This document shows positions 24,549-33,197 of a DNA stretch of 64,000 nucleotides, piece after piece. A model generated the notes under the pieces. The model saw only the letters and a program-made list of their open reading frames with translations, was not told the DNA's origin and did no database searches. The stretch comes from Streptomyces sp. ISL-66. GTDB taxonomy: Bacteria > Actinomycetota > Actinomycetes > Streptomycetales > Streptomycetaceae. The stretch lies in assembly GCF_018614135.1 (NCBI RefSeq), contig NZ_JAGGOW010000067.1, positions 1 to 64,000 on the forward strand. The letters run 5' to 3'. Numbering within the stretch: position 1 is the first letter of the stretch; every line of letters starts with the position of its first letter. Position numbers and translations under genes: made by a program.

Positions 24549-25988
24549 ATGCCGTCCCACCTGTACGCGGACCCTCCCGCGCAGCCCCCGGAACCAGGGT
24601 CGGTGGACGCGCTGATCTCGCAGACCCGACAGCTGCGGGGAGAAGTCGACGCCGTCCGCCGCGACACCGTCGTCGACGACGACGACGCCCAGGGCCGGTG
24701 GCAGCGCGCGCTGTGCGATCTCGCCGTGCACCACCTCGACGACATCGGAGAGCACCTCGGCCAGCTGAAGGAAGGCCTGGCGCCGACGGTGCCGGCAACC
24801 GTCGGACCGCCGCGGGCCGCCCCGGCTCCCGAAACCGGACCCGCCGGCGCGGAAGCGCAGCAGACCCGGGTCGGCAGCGCCGAATGGAACCTGCTGACCG
24901 ACGAGGTCAGCTGGTCCGACGAGCTCTTCCAGATCTTCGGCCGCTCCCCCGAGAGCGGCGCGCTCACCCTCGACGAGCTGGGCTCCACCCTGTTCTCCGA
25001 AGACCAGCCGTTGTTGACGGCCATGGTCACGGCCTGCCTGGTGGACGGAAAGCCCATAGACGGTGAGTTCCGCATCGTCCGGGCCGACGGCCGCGTCCGG
25101 ACGCTGCACATGAGGGGCGAGCCGGTGCTCGACTCCGACGGCTGCACGGCCACCATGTGGGCCGTGCTGCGCGACGTGAGCGAACTGCGCCGGAGCCAGC
25201 GGGCGGTCCACGAGTCCCGTGACTCGCTGCAGCGCCGGCAGGAGATCGCGCGGACCGAGCGCCGGCTGGCGGTCGAACTACAGGAGGCCGTGCTTCCCCC
25301 GTGGCGCGGATCCCTGCGGTCCCCGCACGGCAGCCGGGCCCTGGACATCGCCGCGCACTACCTGCCCTCCGCGACCAGTGCGCTGATCGGCGGCGACTGG
25401 TACGACGCGCTCGAACTCCCGGGCGGGCAGTCGCTGCTGACGGTGGGTGACCTGACGGGTCACGGGGTGACCGCCACCTCGGGCATGGCCATGATGCTCG
25501 GCGCGCTGCGCGGGATGGCCATGGCCGGCATCGAGCCGGGCCCCCTGATGGGCTGGCTGAACCAGCTCCTCGAAGCCTCCGTACAGCCCGCCCTGGGCTC
25601 CGCGGTTTGCTGTCGCTACGATCCCGCGCACCGGATCCTGTCCTGGGCGCAGGCCGGCCACCCCGCCCCGCTGCTCTTCCGCCACGGCCAGGGCCGCTCG
25701 CTGCTGCCGCCCGAGGGCGTGCTGCTGGGAGCGACCTCCGGGGCCGCGTACGGACAGGCCGAAGAGCGGCTGGAGGCCGGCGACGTGCTCGTCCTGCACA
25801 CCGACGGACTGACCCCGCGCAGCATCGAGTTCAGCAAGGCCGACGGAGCCGAGCGGCTGCTGGCGCTCGCCCCGCACTTCTCGGCCGCCCGTTCGGCGCA
25901 GGACTGCGTGCGCCTGGTGATCGGGGAGTTCGGCGAGGGCGAGCGCGAGGACGACGCCTGCGTACTGGTGGCCCGGGTCGGCGGTTAG
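24549..25988 (+). CDS. PAS-domain PP2C/SpoIIE-type phosphatase
   Basis: 479 residues; the ATG at 24549 follows CGGAG by 5 nt. A helical start (about 15-75) precedes a PAS domain (about 95-225: NLLTDEVSWSDELFQIFGRS, EFRIVRADGRVRTLHMRG). A linker coiled coil (RRQEIARTERRLAVELQEAV) leads to the RsbU/SpoIIE phosphatase (about 255-479): LPPW, IGGDWYDALELPGG, VGDLTGHGVTA, LVLHTDGLTPR, DDACVLVARV. Such enzymes dephosphorylate STAS anti-anti-sigma factors. It sits far from the sigma-factor region at 44 kb but could act on the same network. A strong terminator follows. Confidence 0.9.
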   Translation: MPSHLYADPPAQPPEPGSVDALISQTRQLRGEVDAVRRDTVVDDDDAQGRWQRALCDLAVHHLDDIGEHLGQLKEGLAPTVPATVGPPRAAPAPETGPAGAEAQQTRVGSAEWNLLTDEVSWSDELFQIFGRSPESGALTLDELGSTLFSEDQPLLTAMVTACLVDGKPIDGEFRIVRADGRVRTLHMRGEPVLDSDGCTATMWAVLRDVSELRRSQRAVHESRDSLQRRQEIARTERRLAVELQEAVLPPWRGSLRSPHGSRALDIAAHYLPSATSALIGGDWYDALELPGGQSLLTVGDLTGHGVTATSGMAMMLGALRGMAMAGIEPGPLMGWLNQLLEASVQPALGSAVCCRYDPAHRILSWAQAGHPAPLLFRHGQGRSLLPPEGVLLGATSGAAYGQAEERLEAGDVLVLHTDGLTPRSIEFSKADGAERLLALAPHFSAARSAQDCVRLVIGEFGEGEREDDACVLVARVGG

Positions 25989-25999
25989 GGCCGGCCTGC

Positions 26000-26025
26000 A
26001 AGGCCGCGCCGAGGCGCGGCCTTGT
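26000..26025 (+). terminator. Intrinsic terminator after the PAS-PP2C gene
   Basis: CAAGGCCGCGC (26000-26010) and GCGCGGCCTTG (26015-26025) form a perfect 11-bp stem with a CGAG loop, followed by TTCCTCT. It is one of the few hairpins here with a T-rich tail. Confidence 0.75.
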
Positions 26026-26130
26026 TCCTCTCCGCGCCGCCGCGCCCTCGCGGCACCGCGTACCGGCGTACGCGTACGGGCCGCACGGGCCGCATGAGGG
26101 CCTTCCACCGGTGGCGGCTCATACCGCGGC

Positions 26131-27615
26131 TCATACCGGCCGAGGGGCCACCGGGCTGTTCGGGAGGGCCAGTTTGATCTCCTCGCGGAGTTCCTCGATG
26201 CCGGCGAAGCCGGAGTAGTGGCCGCTCAGCCGGTACATTTCGCGCAGCCTGTCCCACGTCCGGTGCGATGAGGTCTCGTTCATCGAGACGAGCGCGAGGC
26301 GGGCGTAGCGGTCGGCCTGCTCCGGATCGTCGGCGATGAAGCAGGCCGAAGCCATCGAGATGTAGTCGAAGATCTTCGAGCGCTGGTGGCCGTCGGCGCG
26401 CAGCCGCAGGGCCTCCTGGGCGTGCTTCTGGGCGATCGGCGCGGCCGACGGATCGTGGTCGGCGAGGGTGCGGAAGGCCAGTGCCTGCATGCCGTGCAGA
26501 TCGGCTTCGTCGAAGTGCTGCATCCACGACGGCGACGGCACGTCTCCCGACGTGGACACGAACAGGTCCTCCGCCTCGCCGAGGGTACGGCGCATCGCCT
26601 GGCCCTTGCCGAGCGCGGCCTGCGCCCACGCCTCGATGGTGTGCAGCATGGCGCGGGTGCGGGGCAGCGTCTGCTCGCCGGAACCGGACTGCGCGAGCTT
26701 CATCAGGTCCAGGGCCTCGTTCGGCTTGCCCAGGTGGACCATCTGACGGGCGGCACGGGAAAGCGCCTCCCCCGCACGCGGCCGGTCGCCGCCCTCGCGG
26801 GCCGCGTGCGCGGCGATGACGAAGTACTTCTGGGCCGTCGGCTCCAGGCCCACGTCGTGGGACATCCAGCCCGCCAGCACCGCCAGGTTGGCCGCCACCC
26901 CCCACAACCGCCGCTGGAGGTGGTCGGGATGGTGGTACGCGAGCATGCCGCCCACCTCGTTGAGCTGCCCGACCACGGCCTTGCGCTGCAGGCCGCCGCC
27001 TCTGGAGGCGTCCCAGGCGCGGAATACCTCCACGGAGCGCTCCAGGGCCTCGATCTCCTGGGAGCCGATGGGTGCGGCCTCGTACCGGTCGTATCCCGCC
27101 CCGTCGGCCTGGTAGTTGTCGCCGTGGCGGAACGCGTCCTTGGCGCGGGCCGGGTCGGTGTGGAGCCAGTCGTACATGGCGTTGCTGAGGGCTGAGCCGG
27201 CGGTGAGCGCGGCGCCCGCGCCCATCAGACCGCGACGGTTGAGCATGAGGTCCATTCCCGTGAATTCGGTGAGGACCGCGGCTGTGCGTTCGGGCGCCCA
27301 TGGCATCCCCTCGGGGTTCTCCAGCTCCCCGTCCGGTTGCCGTTTGGTGGTGCGCCGTTGTCGTACGAACCCGAGGTCCTCGATGGTCACGACACGACCG
27401 AGCCGCTCGGTGAACAGTGCTGCCAGTACCGTGGGAACCGGTTCGCGCGGGGTCTCCCCCATGTCGATCCAGCGCCGCACCCGCGAGGTGTCGGTGGCCA
27501 GCTGGTGGTGGCCCATGGAGGCCGCCTGCCGGTTGACCATCCTCGCCAGTTCGCCCTTCGACCATCCGGCCAGGCCGAACAAGTCGTTCAGACGGGTGTT
27601 TGGTGCTTTGCTCAC
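26131..27615 (-). CDS. NsdA-like TPR sporulation/antibiotic regulator
   Basis: 494 residues from a GTG at 27615 with GGGGG 6 nt upstream; longer upstream starts give a non-conserved extension. The N-terminus (GLAGWSKGELARMVNRQAAS, then TDTSRVRRWIDMGETPREPV) matches the helix-turn-helix-like region of the NsdA family. A hydrophobic stretch (RRGLMGAGAALTAGSALSNA) and a long TPR array (about 210-470) follow. NsdA of S. coelicolor represses sporulation and antibiotic production and has about this length. The assignment to NsdA itself rather than a paralogue is not certain. It is divergent from the APH-like gene with 229 bp between starts. Confidence 0.72.
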   Translation of the reverse strand: MSKAPNTRLNDLFGLAGWSKGELARMVNRQAASMGHHQLATDTSRVRRWIDMGETPREPVPTVLAALFTERLGRVVTIEDLGFVRQRRTTKRQPDGELENPEGMPWAPERTAAVLTEFTGMDLMLNRRGLMGAGAALTAGSALSNAMYDWLHTDPARAKDAFRHGDNYQADGAGYDRYEAAPIGSQEIEALERSVEVFRAWDASRGGGLQRKAVVGQLNEVGGMLAYHHPDHLQRRLWGVAANLAVLAGWMSHDVGLEPTAQKYFVIAAHAAREGGDRPRAGEALSRAARQMVHLGKPNEALDLMKLAQSGSGEQTLPRTRAMLHTIEAWAQAALGKGQAMRRTLGEAEDLFVSTSGDVPSPSWMQHFDEADLHGMQALAFRTLADHDPSAAPIAQKHAQEALRLRADGHQRSKIFDYISMASACFIADDPEQADRYARLALVSMNETSSHRTWDRLREMYRLSGHYSGFAGIEELREEIKLALPNSPVAPRPV

Positions 27616-27844
27616 GTCAAGCCCCCAGGTTCTCGGCTGAGTTGACAGTAACCCCCCGTCAGATGCCGAGCGACTATTCGCCAGGCTTCGCCAGGGCACG
27701 CTCCGTGGTCCGCCACCCACGGCCGGGTGTCAGGTAGGAATGCGCCTCCCCGACCCGGTCACCGACGGAACTCCCCAGGGTGATGCACGGGATCGGCGGG
27801 GCGGCGTACGCAACTCGTCGGCGCACGAAGGGATCCGTAACGCC

Positions 27845-28969
27845 ATGTACGCAGCAACGACCTCCGTGTCCGCTCCGGTCCGGCCGCACCGCACTCTCCC
27901 CGCGGTCGGCGGCCCCTACCTCGAACCCGGCCGCATCGCGGCACCGGTGCAGGGCGCCGTACGGGCACGGCGGATGCCGGGTACCGGATCGCAGCCGCTC
28001 AGCGGGAGAATCGACCTGTCGGGGCCGCAGGGCGCTCAGTTGCGGACCGCGCTCGCCTCGGTGCAGCGGATCTGTCCGGAGTTCGCGCCGGTCCAGGTGC
28101 TGCGGCGCAGCGGCCGGTCGGTCCTGCTGGTGGGGACGACCGGACGGATGACCGCCGTGGCGAAGGTTTTACTGGATCACTCGCCCGAGTGGCGCGAGCG
28201 GTACCGGCACGAAATAGCGACGTACCGGACGTTCGTCCGGCACCGCCCGCAAGTCCGCGTGCCGCGGCTGATCGCCGCCGACCCGGAGAACTGCGTACTG
28301 GTCGTCGAGCGGATGGCGGGCCGGGTCGCCGCGCTCCAGCGGCACCCGGTGGAAGCACCGCCGCGAGCCGACCTGCGGGCAGCGCTGGGCGCGGTGCGCC
28401 AGGTGAACGGCTGGCGGCCCGCCGAGGAGCTGTTCGAAAAGCCCCTGGACTACGACCGGCGGATCGCCCGGGACTACCAGCAGGGCCTGCTGACCGACCG
28501 CGACTTCGGGGATCTGCAGAAGCTGCTGCACGGGGTGAAGATGGCCGGCACCCCCTGGCAGTTCAACCACGGCGACGCGCTGCTGTCGAACCTGCTGCTG
28601 TCCCCGGCGGGGCCGGTGCTCCTCGACTGGGAGCACGCCGGCTGGTACCTGCCCGGATACGACCTGGCCACGCTGTGGACGGTACTGGGCGACGCCCCGG
28701 CCGCCCGTGCCCACATCAGCCGCATGGCGCAGGCCGCCGGACCGTCCGCACGGGACGCGTTCCTGGTCAATCTGATGCTGGTGCTGACCCGGGAGATCCG
28801 GATGACGGAGACGGCGGTGCAGCGCTCGATGGCGGCGACCGCCCCGGCCCACCCCCTGCCGGTGGGTTCCCTGTCCTCCGGCGAGGAGCAGAGGCTGCTG
28901 CTGCGGCGCCTGCACGACGACGCGGGCATGGCGCGCAGGGCGGTCCGCGCGGCCGTGGGCACGCGCTGA
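27845..28969 (+). CDS. APH/choline-kinase-like phosphotransferase
   Basis: 374 residues from an ATG at 27845. After a variable N-terminus (1-65) the kinase-like fold includes [20 protein letters not shown] (ATP-binding lysine region), [12 protein letters not shown], and the catalytic [12 protein letters not shown] followed by [20 protein letters not shown] (D of the DFG-equivalent). These are hallmarks of the aminoglycoside phosphotransferase/homoserine kinase superfamily. Substrate unknown; many such proteins phosphorylate small metabolites rather than drugs. It shares a divergent promoter region with the NsdA-like gene. Confidence 0.82.
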   Translation: MYAATTSVSAPVRPHRTLPAVGGPYLEPGRIAAPVQGAVRARRMPGTGSQPLSGRIDLSGPQGAQLRTALASVQRICPEFAPVQVLRRSGRSVLLVGTTGRMTAVAKVLLDHSPEWRERYRHEIATYRTFVRHRPQVRVPRLIAADPENCVLVVERMAGRVAALQRHPVEAPPRADLRAALGAVRQVNGWRPAEELFEKPLDYDRRIARDYQQGLLTDRDFGDLQKLLHGVKMAGTPWQFNHGDALLSNLLLSPAGPVLLDWEHAGWYLPGYDLATLWTVLGDAPAARAHISRMAQAAGPSARDAFLVNLMLVLTREIRMTETAVQRSMAATAPAHPLPVGSLSSGEEQRLLLRRLHDDAGMARRAVRAAVGTR

Positions 28970-29019
28970 CCCCGGCGTTCGCGGGCTCGTAGAGCGGAAC
29001 CCAGGAGCACGGATCCCTG

Positions 29020-29056
29020 TCCCGTGTCGCACACACCCGGTGTGTGCGGCACGGGA
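29020..29056 (+). terminator. Hairpin after the phosphotransferase gene
   Basis: TCCCGTGTCGCACACACC (29020-29037) pairs with the 18 bases at 29039-29056, with one G-U-type mismatch, about 50 bp after the stop. The near-perfect dyad has a single central base, so the real RNA loop would open a few pairs. Confidence 0.65.
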
Positions 29057-29188
29057 TTTCCCGTGTCCGGGCCCGGTGTGCGACTGGTGCGCATGCCTTG
29101 ACTTCACATGATCCCCCGAACACCTTTCCTGACTCAGCATCAGAATCGCTGAACCGCCCCTTCCCTCCCACGACGCCGGAGCCTGCCC

Positions 29189-30997
29189 ATGACCGCGAGA
29201 CCCGCCTCCGCAGCCAGTTCCGAACCGAGTTCCGCCCTCCCCTCCCGCCGGACGGTCCTCGCGGGGACCGGAGCCGGGGTGCTCGCCGCCACCGTGCTGC
29301 CCTCCGCCGCGGCGCACGCGGCCGGCGCCGGCCCGGGGGCCGCGACGCTCGGCGAGTACGACGTCGTCGTGGTCGGATCCGGGGCCTCCGGGATGACCGC
29401 CGCGCTCACCGCCGCCAAGCGGGGCCTGAGCGTGCTCGTCGTCGAGAAGGCCCCCACCTTCGGCGGTTCGGCCGCCCGCTCCGGCGCCGGCATCTGGCTG
29501 CCCAACAACTCCGTGATCCTGGGCGCGGGCGTCCCGGACACCCCCGAGAAGGCGGCGGCGTACCTCGCGGCCGTCGTCGGCGACGGTTCCTCGGCGGACC
29601 GGCAGGCCGCCTTCCTCGCCAACGGGCCGCGGATGCTGGACCTCGTGATGGCCAACAGCCCGCTGCGCTTCCGCTTCATGGACGGCTACAGCGACTACTA
29701 CCCCAACCTCCCCGGCGGGCTTCCCAACGGCCGCTCGATCGAGCCCGATCAGATCGACGGCAACATCCTCGGCGCCGAACTGGCCCACCTGAACCCGGCG
29801 TACATGCCCGTACCGGCCGGGATGGTGGTGTTCAGCCAGGACTACAAGTGGCTCAACCTCGCGGCCGTGAGCGCCAAGGGCCTCGCGGTGTCCACCGAAT
29901 GCCTTGCGCGCGGCGCCGCGGCCGCGCTGTCCGGACAGAAGCCGCTGACCATGGGCCAGGCCCTGGCGACCGGCCTGCGGGCCGGGCTGTTGCGGGCCGG
30001 GGTGCCGGTGTGGCTCAACAGCCCCCTCGTCGACCTGGTCCAGGAGGGCGGCGCGGTCACCGGGGTCGTGGTGGAGCAGGAGGGCGTACGGGGCGTCGTG
30101 CGGGCCCGCAAGGGCGTGGTCATCGGCTCGGGCGGCTTCGAGCACAACGCGCAGATGCGGGCCCAGTACCAGCAGCAGCCGATCGGCACCCAGTGGTCGG
30201 TGGGAGCCGAGGAGAACACCGGCGACGGCATCCGTGCGGGCCAACGGGCCGGGGCGGCACTGGCGTTGATGGACGACGCCTGGTGGGGGCCCTCGATCCC
30301 GTTGCCGGACGAGCCGTACTTCTGCCTGGCCGAACGGACCCTGCCCGGCGGCCTGATGGTCAACGGTGAGGGCGCCCGCTTCGTCAACGAGGCCGCTCCG
30401 TACAGCGATGTGGTGCACGTGATGTACGAGAAGGACCGGGGCGCGACCGGCTCGCACATCCCCGCCTGGCTGATCGTGGATCAGAACTACCGCAACAAGT
30501 ACCTGTTCAAGGACATCCTGCCCACGATCGCCTTCCCCGACTCGTGGTACGAGGTGGGCGCGGCGAAGAAGGCGTGGACCTGGGACGCCCTGGCCCACCA
30601 GATCGGCGTACCGGCCGGAGCCCTGCGCTCCACCCTCAACCGGTTCAACGCGCAGGCCTGGAACGGCACCGACCCCGACTTCCACCGGGGCGACACCGCG
30701 TACGACCACTACTACACGGACCCGGGCGTCCGGCCGAACTCGTGCCTGGCCCCGATCTGGGCCCCGCCGTTCTACGCCTTCAAGATCGTGCCGGGCGACC
30801 TGGGCACGAAGGGCGGCATCGTCACCGACGCGCGGGCCCGCGCGCTGCGGGCCGACGGATCGGTGATCCGGGGCCTGTGGGCGGCGGGCAACGCGAGTGC
30901 GGCCGTGATGGGGCACAGCTACGCGGGGGCCGGATCGACGATCGGCCCCGCGATGACGTTCGGCTACGTGGCAGCGAACGACATCGCGGCCGGCTAG
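29189..30997 (+). CDS. KstD-like FAD-dependent dehydrogenase with Tat signal
   Basis: 602 residues. A twin-arginine-like signal (PSRRTVLAGTGAGVLAATVL) is followed by the FAD-binding dinucleotide motif (YDVVVVGSGASGMTAALTAA) and VVEKAPTFGGSAARSGAGIW. The end (GLWAAGNASAAVMGHSYAGA, then GSTIGPAMTFGYVAANDI) matches 3-ketosteroid delta-1-dehydrogenases and fumarate-reductase-type flavoproteins. Length (about 600 with signal) is near KstD. Export of a KstD-like enzyme is unusual; the Tat call rests on the RR and hydrophobic stretch alone. A steroid-type substrate is an inference, supported loosely by the CoA cluster 3 kb away. Confidence 0.8.
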   Translation: MTARPASAASSEPSSALPSRRTVLAGTGAGVLAATVLPSAAAHAAGAGPGAATLGEYDVVVVGSGASGMTAALTAAKRGLSVLVVEKAPTFGGSAARSGAGIWLPNNSVILGAGVPDTPEKAAAYLAAVVGDGSSADRQAAFLANGPRMLDLVMANSPLRFRFMDGYSDYYPNLPGGLPNGRSIEPDQIDGNILGAELAHLNPAYMPVPAGMVVFSQDYKWLNLAAVSAKGLAVSTECLARGAAAALSGQKPLTMGQALATGLRAGLLRAGVPVWLNSPLVDLVQEGGAVTGVVVEQEGVRGVVRARKGVVIGSGGFEHNAQMRAQYQQQPIGTQWSVGAEENTGDGIRAGQRAGAALALMDDAWWGPSIPLPDEPYFCLAERTLPGGLMVNGEGARFVNEAAPYSDVVHVMYEKDRGATGSHIPAWLIVDQNYRNKYLFKDILPTIAFPDSWYEVGAAKKAWTWDALAHQIGVPAGALRSTLNRFNAQAWNGTDPDFHRGDTAYDHYYTDPGVRPNSCLAPIWAPPFYAFKIVPGDLGTKGGIVTDARARALRADGSVIRGLWAAGNASAAVMGHSYAGAGSTIGPAMTFGYVAANDIAAG

Positions 30998-31012
30998 TGC
31001 GGTGGCGGGCGG

Positions 31013-31513
31013 CTAGCCCTGCTGGAAGAGCTCGGCGGGCAGCGGCTTCAGCAGCGCGTACAGGTCGTCGGTGATCGGCCGGTCCCAGCTCGCGATGGTG
31101 ACCAGCACGTTGTCACTGCGGTCGAACTGCACGCAGCTGATCCGGCTCTCGGAGAGCTTGATCTTCCGGACGATGAGGAGGTTGTCGCCCTGCATGACGG
31201 GGCAGTCCTCGGCGCCGATGACCTCGACGTCCTCGTCGTTCTCGAGGGCGTCGAGGAGCTGGGCGACCTCGAAGGGGACCTGGCCCTCCGAGAGGTCGCG
31301 GGCGGGGGAACCCTCGGGCAGGTTTCCGATGATCATCGCGGGGCCGCGTCCGCCGAAGAGGTCGTAGCGGAGGAAGACACCCTGGCAACTGCCGTCGGGC
31401 GCGGGCAGCAGCCCGGCCCCGAGGTTGCCCGGCCAGTCCCCCGGGTCCATGGCCAGGACGTCGAAGTCCGGGCCGGCGGGTGTGGCGGCGCGGTGGCGGC
31501 GGAGGAAGGACAT
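31013..31513 (-). CDS. Conserved hypothetical protein
   Basis: 166 residues from an ATG at 31513 (MSFLRRHRAATPAGPDFDVL). Acidic, alpha/beta, no membrane helix: DGSCQGVFLRYDLFGGRGPA, IGNLPEGSPARDLSEGQV, VIGAEDCPVMQGDNLLIVRK, CVQFDRSDNVLVTIASWDRP. It looks like a conserved actinobacterial protein but I cannot name the family. The ribosome site is weak. The same frame stays open upstream to 32056 through a Gly/Gln/His repeat region, so a longer protein is formally possible; the composition argues against it. It converges on the KstD-like gene with only 15 bp between stops. Confidence 0.65.
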   Translation of the reverse strand: MSFLRRHRAATPAGPDFDVLAMDPGDWPGNLGAGLLPAPDGSCQGVFLRYDLFGGRGPAMIIGNLPEGSPARDLSEGQVPFEVAQLLDALENDEDVEVIGAEDCPVMQGDNLLIVRKIKLSESRISCVQFDRSDNVLVTIASWDRPITDDLYALLKPLPAELFQQG

Positions 31514-32281
31514 GCCGCCATGGTACGTGCCCGCCCGCGTTTCCCGGCCCCCGCCCCGGGCTCCGCCCCTGCCCTTGGGCGTCCGCCTGACCGTGGCTAC
31601 GCCCTCGGCCGTGCGCCTGACCGTGGCCGTGGGCCTGGCCGTGATCGCGCCCCTGACTGTGCGCCCACCCTTGGCCATGGGCCTGGCCAGGGCCGTGCCC
31701 TTGGCCGTGGCGCTGACCGGGCCGTGGGCGTGGCCGTGGCCGTGGCCGTGGCTACGCCCTCGGCCGTGCGCCTGACCGTGGCCGTGGCCCTGGCCCTGGC
31801 CCTGGCCCTGGCGCTGGCCCTGGCGCTGGCCCTGGCGCTGGCGCTGACCCTGGCCGTGCCCCTGACCGTGGCCGCGCCCCTGACCGTGAGCCCTCACCGT
31901 GGGCCCTGACCGTGGGCCCTGACCGTGGCTCGGATCCGGGTCGGCGGCCCACCGGTCCGCCGACCCGTACGTACCGCTGCGCGGGGCGGCCGCCCTGACC
32001 GCCGTCCCCGCCTGCGGGTCCGTACGCCCGCTGCGCGGCGCCGGTCCCCTACCCACCCTTCCGCCGTTCCCAGGGCTCCGCCCTGACCCGTAGAGCCCGG
32101 GCTCCGCCCGAAGCCCCGCGCCTCAAACGCCGGCGGGGCTGATATCTAGCCCCGCCGGCGTTTGAGGCGCGGGGGTCCGGGGGCTGGCCCCCGGCAACGA
32201 ACCCGCACGGCGAGCACGGCGCCGGCCAAATCCGGCCCCGCCGGCGATTGAGGCGGAGGTCCCGCCTGACCCCCAGGCGGC
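31514..32281. repeat. Gene-free low-complexity region with a 40-bp direct repeat
   Basis: No supported gene. A 40-bp sequence occurs identically at 31593-31632 and 31748-31787. From 31770 to 31860 the DNA is a degenerate CTGGCC/CTGGCG hexamer array, flanked by many CTGACCGTGG units to about 31930. Reading frames here give only Leu-Ala, Val-Ala or Gly-Gln repeats. The region ends in a palindrome at 32114-32174 and a partial copy of it at 32235-32255. Confidence 0.75.
32114..32174. repeat. 27-bp perfect inverted repeat, Streptomyces intergenic palindrome
   Basis: Arms 32114-32140 and 32148-32174 are perfectly complementary over 27 bp with the loop GATATCT. The core CCCCGCCGGCGTTTGAGGCG is a recurrent intergenic sequence in Streptomyces, to my knowledge. 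A 21-bp stretch at 32235-32255 repeats one arm with a single change. It can terminate transcription in both directions. Confidence 0.85.
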
Positions 32282-32707
32282 TCAGCCCGCCGCGGACTCC
32301 GCGGAGCGGGCCGCCAGCGCCTCCAGGACGGCGACCGCCTCGGCGGCCCGGTCGGCGGCCACGAAGAGGTGGTCGTGGTGGTAGCCGGCGATGACGTTGC
32401 AACTCAGGCCGTGCGCCGCGAGTTCGGTGGCGAAGGCCGCGGTGAGGCCTACGGCTTCGAGGGCGGAGTGCACGCGCAGGGTGATCCAGCCGGCGGTGTA
32501 CTCGTACGGCAGCCCCGCGCCGTCGGCCTCCTCCTGCCCGAGGACGAGGGTGAGCCCCTCGGGTTCCAGGATCGAGGCGACGGGGGTGAGCCCGGCGAGG
32601 GCCTCGGGGTCGGTGTCTCCGGGGATGGTGCAGAACACGTACTGCCCGTCGTTCAGCACGGGCCGCATACCGCTCAGCAGTTTCCGCAGGTCGCTCTCTC
32701 CACTCAT
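32282..32707 (-). CDS. ACT-domain protein
   Basis: 141 residues, MSGESDLRKLLSGMRPVLND. Two ACT-like halves are seen: YVFCTIPGDTDPEALAGLTP with LTLVLGQEEA, and WITLRVHSALEAVGLTAAFA with HGLSCNVIAGYHHDHLFVAA. The latter is the conserved core of the ACT_3/DUF2241-type small proteins, which probably bind amino acids. No catalytic domain is attached. A short hairpin (CCGCCTG/CAGGCGG, 32262-32280) follows the stop. Stand-alone; regulatory target unknown. Confidence 0.82.
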   Translation of the reverse strand: MSGESDLRKLLSGMRPVLNDGQYVFCTIPGDTDPEALAGLTPVASILEPEGLTLVLGQEEADGAGLPYEYTAGWITLRVHSALEAVGLTAAFATELAAHGLSCNVIAGYHHDHLFVAADRAAEAVAVLEALAARSAESAAG

Positions 32708-32742
32708 GTGGACACCCTACCTTTTACCCCGATATGCCCGAA

Positions 32743-32779
32743 CGGCCCGGCCGCCACCGTCAAGGTGGCGGCCGGGCCG
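32743..32779 (-). terminator. Hairpin after the DUF397 gene
   Basis: Arms 32743-32758 and 32764-32779 form a perfect 16-bp stem (CGGCCCGGCCGCCACC) with a GTCAA loop, 45 bp beyond the DUF397 stop. Confidence 0.7.
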
Positions 32780-32824
32780 TGCCGAGCCGTGCGTCCGTGC
32801 GTCCGCGCGTCCGTGCCGTTTCGA

Positions 32825-33064
32825 CTAGGTCAGGTCGAACTCCCCGCCCCGCGCGTTCAGGACGAACTTGCGCCACTCGTCCGGCGCGAAGATCAGCGAG
32901 GGGCTTTCGGGGCGGTCGCCGTTGCGCATCGCGATGAACCCCTCCACGAAGGCGATCTGGACGTCACCCGCCCCCCGGCTGCTCGACTGCCAGTCCGCCT
33001 CGGTCAGATCGAGGTCCGGCTTTCCCCAGCCGGCCGGCGCCTGCGAAGTCATGCTCTCTGCCAC
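32825..33064 (-). CDS. DUF397-domain protein
   Basis: 79 residues. DLTEADWQSSSRGAGDVQIA, then FVEGFIAMRNGDRPESPSLI and FAPDEWRKFVLNARGGEFDL span the full DUF397 domain. These small proteins occur in large numbers in Streptomyces and usually pair with an XRE-family regulator; BldB is a relative. Here no XRE partner is adjacent. A GTG at 33064 with GGGAGGAG upstream is preferred to the ATG at 33052. Confidence 0.85.
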   Translation of the reverse strand: MAESMTSQAPAGWGKPDLDLTEADWQSSSRGAGDVQIAFVEGFIAMRNGDRPESPSLIFAPDEWRKFVLNARGGEFDLT

Positions 33065-33197
33065 GTGCGTGCTCCTCCCGGTACGTCGTCCCGGGGTCAG
33101 GTTAGCGATCGCACGGCGTGCCGCACAGGCCACGGTGCGTCACTCCTGGTCCCTGTGAGGCACCCCTCCCCGAAGCCGGATACCGCGGCCGCCGTTT

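Noticed and set aside
29842-30459. 205-residue minus-strand frame inside the flavoprotein gene
   Set aside because: Shadow frame; the plus strand carries full FAD-binding and C-terminal motifs.
31750-31860. CRISPR-like array in the repeat-rich region
   Set aside because: The units are degenerate hexamers without constant repeats or unique spacers, and no cas gene is near.
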